Shown: positions 7,864 through 15,549, counted from the first letter of the stretch. The stretch is DNA of 29,532 bases from CALFCX01 sp041650595 (GCA_041650595.1 JBAZKW010000019.1:1-29532), one strand, 5' to 3'. Notes: generated from the letters alone by a model not told the origin. Numbers and translations: made by a program.

Positions 7864-8205
7864 ATGGCTAATTATAGAAACTTGACGATTTGGAAAAAAG
7901 CTGATGAATTAGCATTATTGGTGTATAGATTGACAAAAGAGTTCCCAAAACATGAGCTTTTCGGCATTACTTCTCAATTAAGGAGAGCGGCTCTTTCGGC
8001 TCCTACAAATATTGTTGAAGGATATAACCGCAAAAGCAAAAACGAGTTAAGAAGATTTTTGGATTTTGCACTCGGTTCTCTGGCAGAAGTAGAATATCTG
8101 GTCGGATTTGCTGTCAAATTTGGTTATTTGCCGGAAACCGAAGAATTGACACTATTAATCGAAGAAACTGGCAAGGTATTATGGAGTTTTCAAAAATCTT
8201 TGTAG
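7864..8205 (+). CDS. Four-helix-bundle protein (23S rRNA intervening-sequence protein family)
   Basis: This 113-residue protein matches the S23/bIVP four-helix-bundle family along its whole length: N-terminal YRNLTIWKKADELALLVYRLTKEFP, then QLRRAALSAPTNIVEGYNRKSKNE (the conserved SIPSNIAEG-type motif), then FLDFALGSLAEVEYLV. Family members are found in 23S rRNA intervening sequences, as stand-alone genes, and as the related Avd subunit of diversity-generating retroelements; their molecular role is poorly defined. No reverse transcriptase or rRNA is nearby, so this is a stand-alone copy. AAAGGGG lies about 6 bases before the ATG. It is flanked by inverted CTGAAG-type repeats, which suggests a cassette. 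Confidence 0.88.
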   Translation: MANYRNLTIWKKADELALLVYRLTKEFPKHELFGITSQLRRAALSAPTNIVEGYNRKSKNELRRFLDFALGSLAEVEYLVGFAVKFGYLPETEELTLLIEETGKVLWSFQKSL

Positions 8206-8226
8206 TTTGCCGGATTTCCTGCCCTA

Positions 8227-8271
8227 CTTCAGCTCTTCAGAACTTCAGCTCCCTGCCTGCCGGCAGGCAGG
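8227..8271. repeat. Inverted CTTCAG tract plus perfect 20-bp GC palindrome
   Basis: CTTCAG units at 8227-8232, 8235-8240 and 8243-8248 (8-base period) are the reverse complement of the tract left of the four-helix-bundle gene. They are followed by the perfect palindrome CCTGCCTGCCGGCAGGCAGG at 8252-8271, which ends 7 bases before the pyrR stop codon. Confidence 0.85.
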
Positions 8272-8278
8272 TTCACCG

Positions 8279-8815
8279 CTACCTGATCACAACCTGGTCT
8301 TCCCCGCCGTTTTCCGTCAAGGATGCGACAACCTGATCATCCATGGAGGAAGTTATCTTTTTGCCGCAGAAATCCGGCTGAATGGGAAGTTCTCTGTTGC
8401 CTCTGTCCACCAGCACCGCAAGCTGGACTTTCGCGGGGCGGCCGTAATCGTTTAAGCTGTCGAGCGCGGCTCGTACCGTGCGGCCGTGAAATAGGACATC
8501 ATCGACCAGGATCACTATTTTTTTATCGATCGAAAAACTTATATCGGACTTTTTTGGCTCAATGTTTTTGCCGCGAATAGAAAGATCATCTCTGTAGAGA
8601 GAAACATCAAGACCGCCTACCGGGACTTTTTTCTTCTCGCTTTCCTCGATCAAAGCGGACAATCTTTTGGCTATGGGGAGTCCGCCGTCCATTATCCCGA
8701 CAAGGACAAGCTGTCCCGCGCCTTTGTCTTTTTCAATTATCTCCTGCGCCATCCTTTTTAAGGAGCGGGCGATATCGGCCGCGGACATTAATATTTTTCC
8801 CTGTAACTTTGCCAT
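8279..8815 (-). CDS. pyrR: Bifunctional pyr operon regulator / uracil phosphoribosyltransferase PyrR
   Basis: This 178-residue phosphoribosyltransferase has the PRPP-binding motif VILVDDVLFHGRT and the PyrR-typical segments LVGIMDGGLPIAKRL and LGxxDVSLYRDDL-like GGLDVSLYRDDLS. In the family it binds pyr mRNA with UMP/UTP to attenuate transcription, and it has some UPRTase activity. The frame extends upstream to 8905, but ATG 8815 (MAKLQGKILMSAADI) is chosen because AAAGG precedes it by about 7 bases and family members start there. A TGCTAAAAT extended -10 lies about 15 bases before the ATG. No pyr genes or obvious PyrR-binding anti-antiterminator are seen nearby, so any regulatory targets lie elsewhere. 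Confidence 0.9.
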   Translation of the reverse strand: MAKLQGKILMSAADIARSLKRMAQEIIEKDKGAGQLVLVGIMDGGLPIAKRLSALIEESEKKKVPVGGLDVSLYRDDLSIRGKNIEPKKSDISFSIDKKIVILVDDVLFHGRTVRAALDSLNDYGRPAKVQLAVLVDRGNRELPIQPDFCGKKITSSMDDQVVASLTENGGEDQVVIR

Positions 8816-8869
8816 TTTTATGCCTTTAATTTTAGCATATAACAGGGTAATATAGAATAAGCGATGTAA

Positions 8870-8890
8870 GGGCGGGTTTAAAACCCGCCC
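8870..8890. repeat. GC-rich palindrome immediately upstream of tadA
   Basis: GGGCGGGTTT (8870-8879) and AAACCCGCCC (8881-8890) form a 10-bp stem with a one-base loop, ending 8 bases before the tadA ATG. It resembles the 32-bp palindrome in addB and belongs to the same dispersed family. There is no T-run, so it is not a normal terminator for either divergent gene. Confidence 0.8.
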
Positions 8891-8898
8891 CAACAAAA

Positions 8899-9381
8899 AT
8901 GACAAATCAAAACTACTATATGTCTCTTGCGCTCAAAGAAGCCCGCAAGGCTCTCAAGTCCGGTGATATCCCCGTCGGTGCCGTTGCTGTGCTAAACGGT
9001 AAGATCATCGCGCGAGCTCATAATGAAAAAGAAAAACGCGGCGACTCAACGGCTCATGCGGAACTTTTGTGCCTGCAAAAAGCGGCAAAAAAGCTTAAAA
9101 CATGGAGATTAAATAGCGTAGACCTTTATACGACGCTTGAACCCTGCACTATGTGCGCGGGAGCAATGGTCCTTGCAAGGATAAAGACACTTGTTTATGG
9201 GGCTTCAGATCCAAAGACCGGCGCGGCAGGAAGTGTGATGAACATAGTAAAGCACAAAAGAATGAATCACAGGCCTTCTGTAGTAAAAGGAATACTCAAA
9301 GAAGAATGCGGCCTGATGCTAAAAGCTTTTTTTAAAGGCTTGAGGGCCCGGCAAGGGAAAATTCTCTCACCCAAGGCGTAA
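8899..9381 (+). CDS. tadA: tRNA-specific adenosine deaminase TadA
   Basis: This 160-residue zinc deaminase converts the wobble adenosine of tRNA-Arg(ACG) to inosine. The zinc site is complete: HAELLCLQKA supplies His and the proton-shuttle Glu, and EPCTMCAGAM supplies the two Cys. The sequence GDIPVGAVAVLNGKIIARAHN and the tail GASDPKTGAAGSV are typical of TadA rather than of cytidine or guanine deaminases. ATG 8899 fits the family N-terminus (NQNYYMSLALKEARKA). No Shine-Dalgarno is present because a palindromic repeat occupies that place; ATG 8920 is a weaker alternative. Its 3' end overlaps the convergent gene at 9332 by 50 bases, and the C-terminus is slightly extended. Confidence 0.92.
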   Translation: MTNQNYYMSLALKEARKALKSGDIPVGAVAVLNGKIIARAHNEKEKRGDSTAHAELLCLQKAAKKLKTWRLNSVDLYTTLEPCTMCAGAMVLARIKTLVYGASDPKTGAAGSVMNIVKHKRMNHRPSVVKGILKEECGLMLKAFFKGLRARQGKILSPKA

Positions 9382-10027
9382 AAAGCCCTGTGAACAATAC
9401 TCCCGCTAAATTCTGCGGAGTAATGTGGAAATTGATCGGTTCATCGATCTCGCTTGCAGATCTCTCAATAATGGCTCGCAGAGATTTATAGTCTGTTTTT
9501 GACATCCCGGTCCCAAATCTTGCTATCGTTGTAAATATGCCCGGCATGCCTTCGGCAAAATCAAAACGCCTGTCAACAGCTCTTAAAACACCGGCAAGCC
9601 CTTCTCTCATCGCGTCCAACCCGTCACTTGTACCGCACAATTTAACATCTCTTTCTCTAAACATAAATGTGTCAAATTTTACATCGACCGCTTGAGATAT
9701 TATCGCTTGTGCTTCCTGCCCCATCATGGCTCTTTCAAATAGCCCAAAAAGATCTTCGGCTTCTGCGTCCGAAGGAATAGGTCCTTTATCCGGGTCCATC
9801 CGGAATATAGGATTTATTACGGTTATATGCACTTGCTCCGCAGGCAGCACCTGCACTGACGAAGAGGGAAAAGCTTCTGCAATGTTACTCTGAGTCCCAG
9901 TAACAAAGAAATGGGGCGTTGAGCCGGGCAACATTCTTGCATTGACGGAAAGATCAAATATCCTTTTGCCCGTAACGGTCACCGGCGAAAATTTATTGCC
10001 GGCAGTATATCTGACACTTAAACTCAT
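9332..10027 (-). CDS. 2H-phosphoesterase-like protein lacking the second catalytic His
   Basis: This 231-residue protein is a divergent paralog of the 278-residue protein two genes upstream. The shared pattern is FD-x(n)-V-x-LC-x(n)-D-x-RFDF followed by TT-x-x-R. The first 2H motif is present as H67-I-T69 (VHITVIN). At the second motif the His is replaced by Phe: F165-T-T167-I-A-R170. A typical 2H enzyme (LigT/CPDase type, cleaving 2',3'-cyclic phosphates or similar bonds) needs both His, so this copy may bind without catalysis or may use another residue. An AGGAG lies about 14 bases before the ATG, which is rather far. It is the last gene of a cassette transcribed away from polA and overlaps the end of tadA by 50 bases. 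No signal peptide is seen. Confidence 0.6.
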   Translation of the reverse strand: MSLSVRYTAGNKFSPVTVTGKRIFDLSVNARMLPGSTPHFFVTGTQSNIAEAFPSSSVQVLPAEQVHITVINPIFRMDPDKGPIPSDAEAEDLFGLFERAMMGQEAQAIISQAVDVKFDTFMFRERDVKLCGTSDGLDAMREGLAGVLRAVDRRFDFAEGMPGIFTTIARFGTGMSKTDYKSLRAIIERSASEIDEPINFHITPQNLAGVLFTGLFTPWVREFSLAGPSSL

Positions 10028-10056
10028 TATTGATGTTCCTACTCCTGTTTAATATT

Positions 10057-10971
10057 CTAAATACTATCTCTAAATACATGCAGTAATAGTGACAATGTCA
10101 TCGAATCGGTCCATATCCTTGATTTAATGCTTGGGGCTGAAGAATCAAAAATATAATTATAGCTTTCTGCAAACTTTGCAAATCTCAGCAAGAAAGAACA
10201 GATTGACGTTTCTCCTTGTAAAAGAGCAAATTCCCAGGGCCTGACATCAAAATCCGTCAACTTAACTTGTAAGTCTTTGGGTTTAACATCGATCCATTTT
10301 CTGGTCAAAACAATGTTTTGCCCTTGAACTTTCCCGGCCAATTGTCTTGAATGTGAATAATTTTTTCTCTTGACACCGCCTTCAATAAGATTCAGCGAAA
10401 ACGTATGCGCACCCATAAAAGTTTCCGGCACTTTATTATCGGAAAATACAGCAGGAAGTGCTTTTTTAAAAAGGTCCGGCAGATTTGGGGAAGCTGACTT
10501 GAACGGGCTTAGAAAAAGACAATTTCTTGCTTCATTTAACCAAGAGTTTACGGATCCTATGATTGTCGGCACATCAATTTTCGGCTCTTCAAGCGCCATC
10601 ATGTGATATAAAAGGCCGAGGCTGTGTGTCCCTGTCCAAGCACTCCCGGTATCTACGCCGAAGTGGTCTTCCAGAGCCGTATTTATTCTTCTAAAAACTG
10701 AAAGACAGGAAGTGTCCTCTCCTGAACCGATCGTAAGCTTCCATGAAGCAATATAATCTGTATCGGTTTGGCGTGTTGGTTTGCCGACTTTAAAAAACTC
10801 TCCATGCTCTACATTCGGATTGTGTTCAACACTAACTACAGTTCTTTCTGTGTATCCCCCACCCGCTTTGATTAAATTACGGGACACAGTGGAAATTGCC
10901 TGTCCATCCGGAGCTACAGGATTGAACCATGCGTGTGCATGACTTACACGGCCGGCCGGCAAAACGATCAT
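10057..10971 (-). CDS. Hypothetical protein, 304 residues, middle gene of the 2H-like cassette
   Basis: I recognise no family. ATG 10971 is supported by AAAAGGAG about 8 bases upstream and lies 15 bases after the stop of the 278-residue gene, so the two are surely co-transcribed. The product looks soluble and globular, with no membrane segments. Histidines are spread along it (SHAHAWFNP near residue 10, VEHNPNVEHGEF near 48-59, GTHSLGLLYH and GAHTFSLNL further on), but none forms the Hx[ST] pair of 2H enzymes. Its constant partnership with two 2H-like paralogs suggests a substrate-binding or partner role, which is inference only. Confidence 0.65.
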   Translation of the reverse strand: MIVLPAGRVSHAHAWFNPVAPDGQAISTVSRNLIKAGGGYTERTVVSVEHNPNVEHGEFFKVGKPTRQTDTDYIASWKLTIGSGEDTSCLSVFRRINTALEDHFGVDTGSAWTGTHSLGLLYHMMALEEPKIDVPTIIGSVNSWLNEARNCLFLSPFKSASPNLPDLFKKALPAVFSDNKVPETFMGAHTFSLNLIEGGVKRKNYSHSRQLAGKVQGQNIVLTRKWIDVKPKDLQVKLTDFDVRPWEFALLQGETSICSFLLRFAKFAESYNYIFDSSAPSIKSRIWTDSMTLSLLLHVFRDSI

Positions 10972-10986
10972 AAAATTACTCCTTTT

Positions 10987-11823
10987 TTATTCTTCCGTTA
11001 ATTTGACCATTTTGTACCATGGCATTGCAAAACGCCTCCACCACCCTATCCGCAGAGTGTCCAGGCTCATCTCCAGTGAAAACGGGCCATTTTGTTTGGC
11101 AAACTGATATAGCTCTCCATTAAGGCGGAGATAGTGAGGATAGTTGAACCCTTCCGCATACCGAAACAGTGTCGTGTGAAGCGGCCTCGGATGCGCAATA
11201 GGAAAATCAAATCTTGGGTCTACGTATCTCAACGCATTCTCAACTATTGTCTGTATCTCGTCCAGATGGCTGTCGAATTTTGCACAAAGCTGCACACCAC
11301 TTTCTCCGACTAAAATGCTATCAAACTCTAAAGTACGCGGTGTCCTAAAAAGGTCATAGAACGGCTCATCCCGCAGTGTCTCTGTGAATTTCTTAAACAG
11401 TGCTTTTTGTTCTCTTAACGGCACAACTTCCTTCCACCCGTCATTTAACGATCCAGAAGCTGACCTAAGAATTTGAAATAGGCAAAGCGGGTTGTATTGT
11501 CCGGATAATAATCTTGATGGGATATACTGCATGCTTTCACCAACAGCCCCTCTGATCAAAACCGTATTCACAAAACTTGTGTGCATATTATCCGGATTGC
11601 TTACATGCAAAGGTAAATTCATGCCGTTTGGATCTGTCATTGTATTTTGTAATTTCTGAACCCACCGGCTCATCGATGTTTCTGGATGTACTTTTATCGC
11701 CACTGAAAGGCCGCAGATAGGCTCATTGCGTTGTAATATGTCAGCCCTTGGCACTCCTCGAAACTCGGGAGTAACCCGAAAATAAGAATCTGCAAATCTA
11801 TGAGCAGTAACCTTTAAAGCCAT
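10987..11823 (-). CDS. 2H-phosphoesterase-like protein with both HxT/S motifs
   Basis: This 278-residue protein carries two motifs typical of the 2H phosphoesterase superfamily: H81-T-S83 in NMHTSFVN and H216-T-T218-L-F-R221 in RPLHTTLFRYAEG. Between them LEFDSILVGESGVQLCAKFDSHLDEI resembles the central strand-helix of LigT/CPDase proteins, and the C-terminal PWYKMVKL looks like the usual closing strand. Known members hydrolyse or ligate 2',3'-cyclic phosphates in RNA or act on cyclic nucleotide-like bonds. The substrate here is unknown. The homologous 231-residue protein downstream supports the fold call. ATG 11823 follows a GAGGGG about 10 bases upstream. The gene is 92 bases downstream of polA on the same strand and could be read from that operon or from its own promoter. 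Confidence 0.6.
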   Translation of the reverse strand: MALKVTAHRFADSYFRVTPEFRGVPRADILQRNEPICGLSVAIKVHPETSMSRWVQKLQNTMTDPNGMNLPLHVSNPDNMHTSFVNTVLIRGAVGESMQYIPSRLLSGQYNPLCLFQILRSASGSLNDGWKEVVPLREQKALFKKFTETLRDEPFYDLFRTPRTLEFDSILVGESGVQLCAKFDSHLDEIQTIVENALRYVDPRFDFPIAHPRPLHTTLFRYAEGFNYPHYLRLNGELYQFAKQNGPFSLEMSLDTLRIGWWRRFAMPWYKMVKLTEE

Positions 11824-11915
11824 GATCTTTCATCCCCTCAGTAATTACTAATTTCTATGTATTTATCGTCGAAAACAGGTCAGGATTTCAGTTTAGATGG
11901 ATTATTGAAGAAGAA

Positions 11916-14711
11916 TTATTTTGTCTGCCCCCAGCTTGGGCCGGAGGCAATATTTACTTTAAGAGGGACCTTGAGTTCTGCGACGGTTGTCATGGTTTCG
12001 CATATCATTTTATCAGCTTCGGAGATATTCTTCTTTGGGCACTCAAAAACCAGCTCGTCGTGAATCTGTAAAATTATTTTGAGTCCTATCGTTGGTTGAG
12101 GCGCCGCATGCCTGCCTGCCGGTAGGCACGGCGGCGCCTTTACTATATTCTCATATATTTTTATCATCGCCAGCTTTATAATATCCGCCGCAGTCCCCTG
12201 TACCGGAGTGTTTATCGCAACGCGCTCCTCTCCCAGTCTCACATTCAAATTATGACTATTTATCTCGCTAAGATATCTTCTCCTGCCAAAAAGCGTCGAG
12301 ACATAACCTTTGTCCCTGGCAAACAATATCGTATCATCCATGAACTTTTTAACGCCTTTATACCTGTTGAAATATTTATTTATGTATTCTTCGGCCTCTG
12401 TCTTTTTTATCCCCAAAGTCCTGGCCAGGCCGTACGGGCTCATCCCGTAAACAATCCCGAAATTTATCGTTTTTGCAAAGCTCCTCATGTCTTTGGTGAC
12501 ATCTTCGAGTTTTACCCCGAAAATATCGGCTGCGGTCGCGGAATGTATATCTTTCCCGGAAATAAAGTCGCTTATCATCTCAGGATCACCGCTCAAATGA
12601 GCAAGGATACGAAGCTCTATCTGGGAATAATCGGCGGACAGGATCACATCGTTTTTGGTGTCCGCGGGCACAAAGGCATCCCTTATGCGCGCGCCAAGAT
12701 CAGTCCTTATGGGAATATTCTGCAGATTAGGATTGCTGCTCGACAACCTTCCTGTAGCAGTTATTATCTGGTTAAAAGAGGTGTGTATCCTTCCGGTCTT
12801 AGGATTTACAAGCAAAGGCAGCACATCAACGTAAGTGGTCTGCAGTTTTGTAAGCTGTCTAAATTCCAGAAGTTTTTGAGCGATCTCAAATTTTGGCGCG
12901 AGAGCCTCGAGTACGCTGGCATCGGTAGAGGCCCCGGTCTTGGTCTTTTTCATGGAAGGCAGTTTTAGCTTGTCAAAAAGTATAACGGCCAGCTGTTTCG
13001 GGGAATTAATGTTAAAGCACTCCCCGCAGATTATGTGTATGTCTTTTTCAAGTTGGGCCAATCTTGAGACTATTTCTTTACTAAGAGCACTTAATTGTCC
13101 GATATCTACCGAAACCCCGTTCCTTTCCATTTCGACAAGCACCTTGACGAGAGGATTTTCTATTGTATTTAGAACAAACCCAAGATCTTTCTTGTCGATC
13201 TCTTTTTTCAGGATATCTGCCAGTTGAAAAGTTACATCCGCATCCGCGCAGGCATAATTTTTCAGGTCTTCCAGGTTTGTCTTTTCGATGTCCTTTGTCT
13301 CATCGGCAAGCAAAAGCTCCTCATAGCTTGTCATGTCGCGGCCCAGATATTTTGCTCCTAGATATTTAAGTCCGTGTTTGCCGGAGGTAGGGTCCAGTAT
13401 ATAAGAAGCCAGCATTGTATCAAAAAACGGTCCTTTTACTTCGATGCCATGATTCTCAAGTATCTGAATATCATATTTAAGATTGTGTCCTATTTTTTTT
13501 ATCTCCTTATCACCGAAAAGAAGCTTTATTTCCGGAAGTATATCCGATGCAAACACCACATCGGCGGGCAGATAAGATGCTTCGTTGGGCCGCAAACTAA
13601 CGGATAATCCCACCATTTTGGCTTTAAAAGTGTCCAAAGAGGTGGTTTCTGTATCAAAAGAAAACTCTTTTACCTTTTTTATCTCATCTATAAGATGCTT
13701 GACCTCTGACAGATCATTTACAAGCTTATAGTCGGTCTTTGTGTTTGCTTCATGCAATTTTTCTCTGCCGGCCTGAGCAAACAGGTCCATTGTCTGCTGC
13801 CCGCCGTATTTTTTTAGCAGGCTTCTGAATTCAAACTTTTCAAACAACGGCAGGATCTTAGGCCACTGCGGACCGGAAAACCTCATTTCCTGAAGGTCGA
13901 TCTTTATAGGAACATCGCTAACAAGGGTTGCAAGACTTTTTGAAAGCCGGGCAATATCTATGTTGTTCCTTATTTTTTCGCCGTTCTTGCCTTCTATCTT
14001 ATCGGCATTACTGATTATATTGTCGAGGTCTCCAAATTTATTGATCAGGGCCACCGCGGTCTTTTCGCCTATACCGGGAACGCCCGAAATATTGTCTGAC
14101 TGGTCCCCTGCCAGAGCTTTGTAGTCCGTAACGGATCCCGGTCTTATACCCAATCTGGACAGTACGGTCTCCGGGGTATAAAGAAAAGTATCCGATATCC
14201 CTCTTACGGCGGATAAGACGTCCACATTTTCCGAGACGAGCTGGAGACTGTCTTTATCTCCGGTAAGGATCCTGACTCTCAGCCCTTTGCCTTCCGCAAA
14301 ATGGGTCAGGGTCGCGATTATGTCATCGGCCTCATATCCTTCCGCCTCGAAATATTTGATCGAGAAAGCTGAAAGTACTTCTTTCACATGTTTCATTTGC
14401 TCCCTCAAAGATTCAGGGGCCTTTTGCCGGGTAGCTTTGTAAGCGCTGTACTGTTTGTGGCGGAAAGTCGGTTTGGGCACATCAAAAGCTACAGCCACAT
14501 AGGCAGGCTCATCGTCCAGGAGCTTGAGGAGCATATTGGTAAAACCGTAGATCGCATTGGTGGTAATGCCGGACAAGGTCTTCATAGTATCCGGCAGAGC
14601 GTAAAAAGCCCTGTAGACTAAACTGTTTCCATCTATGAGGTATAGGTCGGGATTGTTACGATTTTTCGCCGATCTGGTATCTTGTGAACTTTTTGACAAA
14701 GATTTTGCCAC
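11916..14711 (-). CDS. polA: DNA polymerase I with 5'-nuclease and proofreading domains
   Basis: This 931-residue enzyme does lagging-strand primer removal and repair synthesis. The 5'-nuclease domain shows DGNSLVYRAF, YEADDIIAT and TGDKDSLQLV. The 3'-5' exonuclease keeps its acidic residues in FDTETT (about 352), HNLKYD and ACADADVTF, so proofreading should work. The polymerase has motif A DYSQIELRILAHLSGD, motif B RSFAKTINFGIVYG and motif C QIHDELVFE (about 884). No ATG exists before the conserved DLYLIDGNS. GTG 14711 is used, with TTG 14699 as alternative; either overlaps the end of tsf by 44-56 bases, implying coupled translation. An in-frame hairpin repeat encodes PPCLPAGRHAAPQP just before motif C, in a loop region that tolerates insertions. 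Confidence 0.95.
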   Translation of the reverse strand: MAKSLSKSSQDTRSAKNRNNPDLYLIDGNSLVYRAFYALPDTMKTLSGITTNAIYGFTNMLLKLLDDEPAYVAVAFDVPKPTFRHKQYSAYKATRQKAPESLREQMKHVKEVLSAFSIKYFEAEGYEADDIIATLTHFAEGKGLRVRILTGDKDSLQLVSENVDVLSAVRGISDTFLYTPETVLSRLGIRPGSVTDYKALAGDQSDNISGVPGIGEKTAVALINKFGDLDNIISNADKIEGKNGEKIRNNIDIARLSKSLATLVSDVPIKIDLQEMRFSGPQWPKILPLFEKFEFRSLLKKYGGQQTMDLFAQAGREKLHEANTKTDYKLVNDLSEVKHLIDEIKKVKEFSFDTETTSLDTFKAKMVGLSVSLRPNEASYLPADVVFASDILPEIKLLFGDKEIKKIGHNLKYDIQILENHGIEVKGPFFDTMLASYILDPTSGKHGLKYLGAKYLGRDMTSYEELLLADETKDIEKTNLEDLKNYACADADVTFQLADILKKEIDKKDLGFVLNTIENPLVKVLVEMERNGVSVDIGQLSALSKEIVSRLAQLEKDIHIICGECFNINSPKQLAVILFDKLKLPSMKKTKTGASTDASVLEALAPKFEIAQKLLEFRQLTKLQTTYVDVLPLLVNPKTGRIHTSFNQIITATGRLSSSNPNLQNIPIRTDLGARIRDAFVPADTKNDVILSADYSQIELRILAHLSGDPEMISDFISGKDIHSATAADIFGVKLEDVTKDMRSFAKTINFGIVYGMSPYGLARTLGIKKTEAEEYINKYFNRYKGVKKFMDDTILFARDKGYVSTLFGRRRYLSEINSHNLNVRLGEERVAINTPVQGTAADIIKLAMIKIYENIVKAPPCLPAGRHAAPQPTIGLKIILQIHDELVFECPKKNISEADKMICETMTTVAELKVPLKVNIASGPSWGQTK
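12099..12139. repeat. GC-rich hairpin repeat inside polA
   Basis: The outer arms AGGCGCCGC (12099-12107) and GCGGCGCCT (12131-12139) enclose TGCCTGCCTGCCGGTAGGCA, a variant of the palindrome at 8252-8271. It is translated in frame by polA (about residues 858-871). The outer arms pair perfectly over 9 bases. Confidence 0.8.
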
Positions 14712-15528
14712 CCGTCTTTGATGAAGTTTCTTTTACGATATCGGCTATTTTCTTGGCCGGGTCTTTTATAAAAGGCTGTTCCATAAGGCAGAATTCACTG
14801 TAAAATTTGCCAAGCCGGCCTTCTACCATCTTGTCAATTATTTTCTCGGGTTTACCTTCCGTAAGGGCCTGGGCTTTGAGGATATCTCTTTCATGCATCA
14901 AAGTTTCGGAAGGCACTTCTTCTTTGGCTATCACCGAAGGCCTTGAAGCGGCTATCTGAAGAGATATGTCTTTTGCCAGGATCTTGACATCATCGTTTAT
15001 TTCTTTGTCGCTCTCAAGTTCAACGAGCACGCCGATCTTTCCGTTAAGGTGTATGTAGCACTCCATAAGCCCTTTTGAGGTCTCAAATACGGAAAATCTG
15101 CCTATTAAAATGTTCTCTCCAAACTTGGCTATCATCTCTTTTATCGCATCGCTTACCGTTTTGCCCGGATCGCTTGCAAAATTCTGGTTTAGCAAAGCGC
15201 TTATGTCGGCGGGCTTGTTCTTTGCTATATGAGCAATTATGTCTTTTGCGAATTTCTGGAAATCAGGGTTTTTAGCCACAAAATCGGTCTCGCAGTTAAC
15301 TTCGAGCAATACCCCTATCCCGCTTTTCATGTCCAGATATGAAACGACAACTCCCTGAGTAGCTACCCTTTCGGCTTTTTTGGCGGCCGTGGCCAGCCCT
15401 TTTTTGCGGAGAGCATCAACAGCTTTTTCCATATCGCCGGAGGTTTCTGTAAGCGCCCGCTTGCAGTCCATCATGCCGCAACCGGTCTTTTCACGCAGAT
15501 CCCGCACCATCTCCGAAGTAATTGTCAT
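14656..15528 (-). CDS. tsf: Translation elongation factor Ts
   Basis: This 290-residue protein is the nucleotide-exchange factor for EF-Tu. The N-terminal UBA-like domain is typical (VRDLREKTGCGMMDCKRALTETSGDMEKAVDALRKKG), and the core has the EF-Tu-contacting TDFVAKN motif and ECYIHLNGKIGVLVEL. It directly follows rpsB with 21 bases between them, the near-universal order. Its 3' end overlaps the polA start. ATG 15528 has only a distant AAAGGG, so translation may depend on coupling to rpsB. Confidence 0.96.
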   Translation of the reverse strand: MTITSEMVRDLREKTGCGMMDCKRALTETSGDMEKAVDALRKKGLATAAKKAERVATQGVVVSYLDMKSGIGVLLEVNCETDFVAKNPDFQKFAKDIIAHIAKNKPADISALLNQNFASDPGKTVSDAIKEMIAKFGENILIGRFSVFETSKGLMECYIHLNGKIGVLVELESDKEINDDVKILAKDISLQIAASRPSVIAKEEVPSETLMHERDILKAQALTEGKPEKIIDKMVEGRLGKFYSEFCLMEQPFIKDPAKKIADIVKETSSKTGGKIFVKKFTRYQIGEKS

Positions 15529-15549
15529 TTTAGTTAAAAGCCCTTTCAG

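Noticed and set aside
7864..8205. Accessory subunit of a diversity-generating retroelement
   Set aside because: The protein family is related, but no reverse transcriptase, template repeat or variable repeat is in the window.
8870..8890. Rho-independent terminator or pyrR attenuator
   Set aside because: The stem has no T-run, lies upstream of both divergent genes and matches a dispersed repeat family.
10057..10971. Third 2H-phosphoesterase paralog
   Set aside because: Its THSL and AHTF segments do not fit the HxT/S motif, and it does not share the RFDF block of the other two proteins.
12252..12968. 238-codon plus-strand frame opposite polA
   Set aside because: It is antisense to the conserved polymerase domain and has no domain of its own or ribosome site.
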